Part shown: in pieces, positions 61,201-64,000 of the stretch
How the letters are laid out: each line of letters starts with the position of its first letter
Position numbering within the stretch: the first letter of the stretch is position 1
Origin: Amaranthus tricolor
Lineage: Eukaryota; Streptophyta; Magnoliopsida; Caryophyllales; Amaranthaceae
NCBI RefSeq assembly: GCF_026212465.1
Contig: NC_080048.1
Coordinates: 37,910,375-37,974,374, forward strand
Length of the DNA: 64,000 nt
Reading direction: 5' to 3'
The notes under the pieces: generated by a model
Database searches by the model: none
What the model was told of the DNA's origin: nothing
Seen by the model: the letters and a program-made list of their open reading frames with translations, nothing else
Made by a program: the position numbers and the translations under genes

Positions 61201-62323
61201 ACTTGCCAAACTTCAGCTTGCACAGAAAGACTCCTCATCTCCAGGCCAAGATGAGAAAAATAAGGTACCTACCCCAGAACAGAAGAATGACGATGTGTCA
61301 GATGCCCCTAACACCCAATTGGCCCTGGCATTGCCTAGTCAAATTAGCCAACAACCCTCTCATGCCGCTGTGCAGCAGCAGTCTATTCCGCCCCCACAAC
61401 CTCCTCCATCACAAACTCATAGTCAAATGCAGCCATATTACTTGCCTTCTAATCAGTTGCCAAATTCCCAAGCTCAGTCACACCCTTCGTATCTTTCAAC
61501 TGATGCTCAGTATCGAGAGCCACAGTTACAAGCTCCCCAACCATCACAAACTCAAGTGAATCAGACATCACAGACCCAACAATTTCCTCAGTATCAACAA
61601 CAGTGGCCGCAGCAAGTCACTCAATCTATGCAACCACCCCATCAACTACCAGCACAGCCACCCCAGCAACCGCAAATGCAACCGTCAATGCAACCACAGA
61701 ATCAGATTAGGGCTCCCAATCCCCAATCAAGTGTCTATCCTCTTTACATGACTAGTCAACCTATGAATCCGCCGCCTCAAGATGGAATATCAGGCAGCAC
61801 GCCTATGCAGATTCCGTTTCCAGGAATTCCACACCCAGGAATGGGTCACCCGGAAGGAAGGCCTTATGGGTATGGTGGGGCCGGTAGACCTGTTCAGCCC
61901 CAGCCTTCCCCACATATGAAGGGTGGTTTTCCATCTCACCCAGGTGATGGATATAAAACTGGTTCTGCCGGAACTTACATGCTATATGATGGTGATGGAG
62001 GCAGATCTCATCAACCTCCTCAACCAACTCACTACTCTCAAGGTGTCTACCCTCCTCCTAACCCATCAGTTCAAAACCAGCCACCCCCACCCCCACCCCC
62101 AAACAGTAGCAATCATATGATTCGCAGCCCGAGCCCCCAGCAATATGTGCGCAGCCATCCTTATAACGAGCTTATAGATAAGCTGGTGAGCATGGGTTAC
62201 CGGGGTGATCATGTGGCGAGTGTGATTCAAAGGCTGGAGGAAAGTGGGCAAGCTGTCGATTTCAATGCTGTACTTGACAGGTTGAACGGGAATTCGTCTG
62301 GCAGTTCTCAACAAAGCTGGTGA
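58282..62323 (+). CDS. FLOE1: FLOE1-like protein (DUF1421, prion-like)
   Basis: The Arabidopsis counterpart FLOE1 is a prion-like protein that forms condensates on hydration and tunes seed germination to water. Exons 58282-58434, 59632-59922 and 61142-62323 encode 541 residues. The Ser/Asp-rich N-terminus (MASGSSSRPNSGSKGFDFAS) is followed by a coiled-coil region (VERTMKKYSDNLMRFLEG, LELYCYNLDKSIGEMRS, VHRSVQILRDKQELAETQKE). Next is a long Gln/Pro/Ser low-complexity stretch (~residues 200-480), and the C-terminal DUF1421/UBA-like segment contains ELIDKLVSMGYRGDHVASVI and DFNAVLDRLNG. All three regions needed for condensation behaviour in the family are present. Exon joins are phase 0. AATAAA signals lie just after the stop (62331 and 62398). 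Confidence 0.95.
60728..60815. repeat. Homopyrimidine tract in FLOE1 intron 2
   Basis: About 85 bases almost entirely C and T with many CCCC runs; the other strand has matching G runs. It could adopt triplex or G-quadruplex structure. It lies ~330 bp before the exon 3 acceptor. Confidence 0.9.
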
Positions 62324-62449
62324 CTTAAAAAAATAAAATCCTGGTACAATGCAACTGCTTCTATTATTATTGCAGTTGTTCTCTATATCCATGTTTATAA
62401 TAAAATCTGATATGATATGCACAGTATTTGGTTGCATTTGGACATGGAG

Positions 62450-64000
62450 GGTTCGAAAAAGTTGTATATTTGCGTTGTTACTCGTTAGTATTAGTCGTCT
62501 TTCAGTATCCAGACCGTCTTGCTGTTTTATTATGCGAGATTGTCTCGTCTTTATTTACTGCTGTTGCTAGGCAAATGTCCAGTTTCTGGGATTTGTCTTT
62601 GTGTTGTTTGACTCCAATATTTGTATCAACTTAAATTGCTTTTCTCAATTTGATGAATGATTTGGCAGAGACAACAATTTCTTTTGTTTTTTTTTTTTTG
62701 CTTACAGTATTTTTTGTATTTTGTGGAATTTTGAAATATTTTAAATCATAATATGAAATTATTTTTTTTGGAAAAAGAAAATGGAAATTTGGGTTTCACA
62801 GTAAAAAACTGAAGAAGCTACTTTGCTGTAGTAAGAAATAGTTTTTTTTGGGGATTATCGTGTAGGCCAGGTGAGATTTGATTTCAGAAATTTGTCTGGA
62901 AAATGACAAAATGTAGTACTTTATTCCATTCAAGAGAAATCGATTTTTATGTGAATAAGAAAGTGATCTCAAATTAGAAAAAGATTAACTACTGAGTATT
63001 TTGTTTCATTGAGCATTACGCAGAGTAAAAATCTAGAAAAGCATAATTTCATAAATCACACGTATACAAGAAATCAGAGCCCACCAACAAAGTTATTGTA
63101 ATTACTGTTATATTTCTATATTGCATATAAGTTATTTTTTAATTTTACCATTTTAAATACAAGTTTACATATTTAATCTCCATTTATACAAAATGAAAAC
63201 TCGACGTTATAATATGAATTTTTTTTTAAAAAAAAAAACTACATATTTCTACTGTTTTATAATATAGTAAGTGTTAAACATTATAGCAAGTGATATTAGA
63301 TAAATGATTGATCAAGGCATAAAAAAAAAAACATTATTTAGCTCGTTTTGTAACCAAAACTAATTAATGAAATTATCGAAATTGATATTTGCTTCGTAAT
63401 ATATCATTATTAATAGTAATCTCAAAAAAATAGATGGAGTAATAAATTACTAATTTTTACCAAATATATTTATATTATGTGGGTTAAACAATTGATTTAT
63501 CAACCAATATTTTTAATCGTTTAAATCAACTAATAATTTAAGCCAACAATTCTCATTAAAAATCAACTAATAACTTTGACCAACAATGAATAATAGTGAT
63601 GTATTTACGAAATTGGCCCTAAAAAATCAAACGTCAACTAACTATATATAAATCCTGATACCAATAGTCAATAGATCTGCGTGGAGCAACGTTTGCCATG
63701 TACTCTTGAAAGAATAATGATGTCAGTCCACCAAGATCGTAGATGGGATCACACATGAGCCCCATTGTTTGATAATATCACGATTAAAAAATTAAATATA
63801 ATAAATTAAAATATTGATATATTTAAAAATAAGAAAATTAGCAATGGTATCCTTTAGTTTTTGTACTTTATTACCAGTACTTTAAATTTTTTCGATTATT
63901 AATGGTACCCTCGTGTTATTTAGCGCCTTACAATCGTAACCTTTTTTAATTTTTTCGTCCAAAATCGTCCAAAACCATTAACTTTTTTCTTTTTCTTTTA
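62450..64000. other. Intergenic region at the right edge
   Basis: AT-rich, no gene recognised. From 63840 the words GGTATCCTTTAG, TACTTTATTACCAGTACTTT and GGTACCCTCGTG suggest the beginning of another repeat that continues past the window. Confidence 0.5.

Noticed and set aside
61803..62437. Minus-strand open frames opposite FLOE1 exon 3
   Set aside because: They are shadows of the Gln/Pro-rich coding exon with no family match.

Overview
This is plant nuclear DNA, almost certainly from a dicot. The reasons are many short exons with GT-AG introns, AT-rich introns and spacers, three recognisable plant housekeeping or signalling genes, and nested plant-type transposons (Ty3/gypsy, MULE, hAT, a non-coding LTR element). 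The plant-mobile-domain (PMD) MULEs and the style of the repeats would fit Caryophyllales, but I cannot prove the order from sequence alone.

Left third (1-23.4 kb, minus strand): one very large gene for the second-largest subunit of RNA polymerase III (NRPC2/RPC2). I could place 34 exons in frame, about 1030 codons. The last ~125 residues lie beyond the left edge. Its introns hold a MITE, an internally deleted hAT element with a perfect 8-bp target duplication, copies of a short interspersed repeat, a TA microsatellite and small tandem repeats. Three residues that are normally invariant are changed, two neighbouring introns use GC donors, and exon 16 has no good splice sites.

Middle (23.4-48.4 kb): stacked mobile DNA. 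A 275-bp piece of the NRPC2 promoter plus start codon is repeated 11 kb upstream, on either side of an insertion. That insertion contains a decayed Ty3/gypsy chromovirus (25338-34357, target duplication GCGGC). Its 3' LTR is in turn split by MULE-1 (25565-29485, 9-bp duplication ACCATAACA), which carries a GRF zinc-finger gene and a PMD gene. Next comes a non-coding LTR element (35136-48354) with a 3.3-kb LTR. Inside that LTR sits MULE-2 (35573-43309, 9-bp duplication TTTACCTCA), which has a transposase fused to an OTU cysteine-protease domain and an internally deleted PMD gene. MULE-2 itself contains a smaller element with ~200-bp inverted repeats. Both MULEs have convergent gene pairs and a strong palindrome near each end.

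Right part (48.4-64 kb, plus strand): after a gene-poor AT-rich spacer come a LORELEI/LLG-type GPI-anchored protein gene (51678-55622, three exons) and a FLOE1-like DUF1421 gene (58282-62323, three exons). A fold-back array of short repeats (57.3-57.9 kb) lies between them.

The three host genes have unrelated jobs: transcription of tRNA and 5S genes, chaperoning of receptor kinases, and a prion-like water sensor. They are neighbours only by position. The part most worth following up is the PMD/OTU/GRF MULE system.
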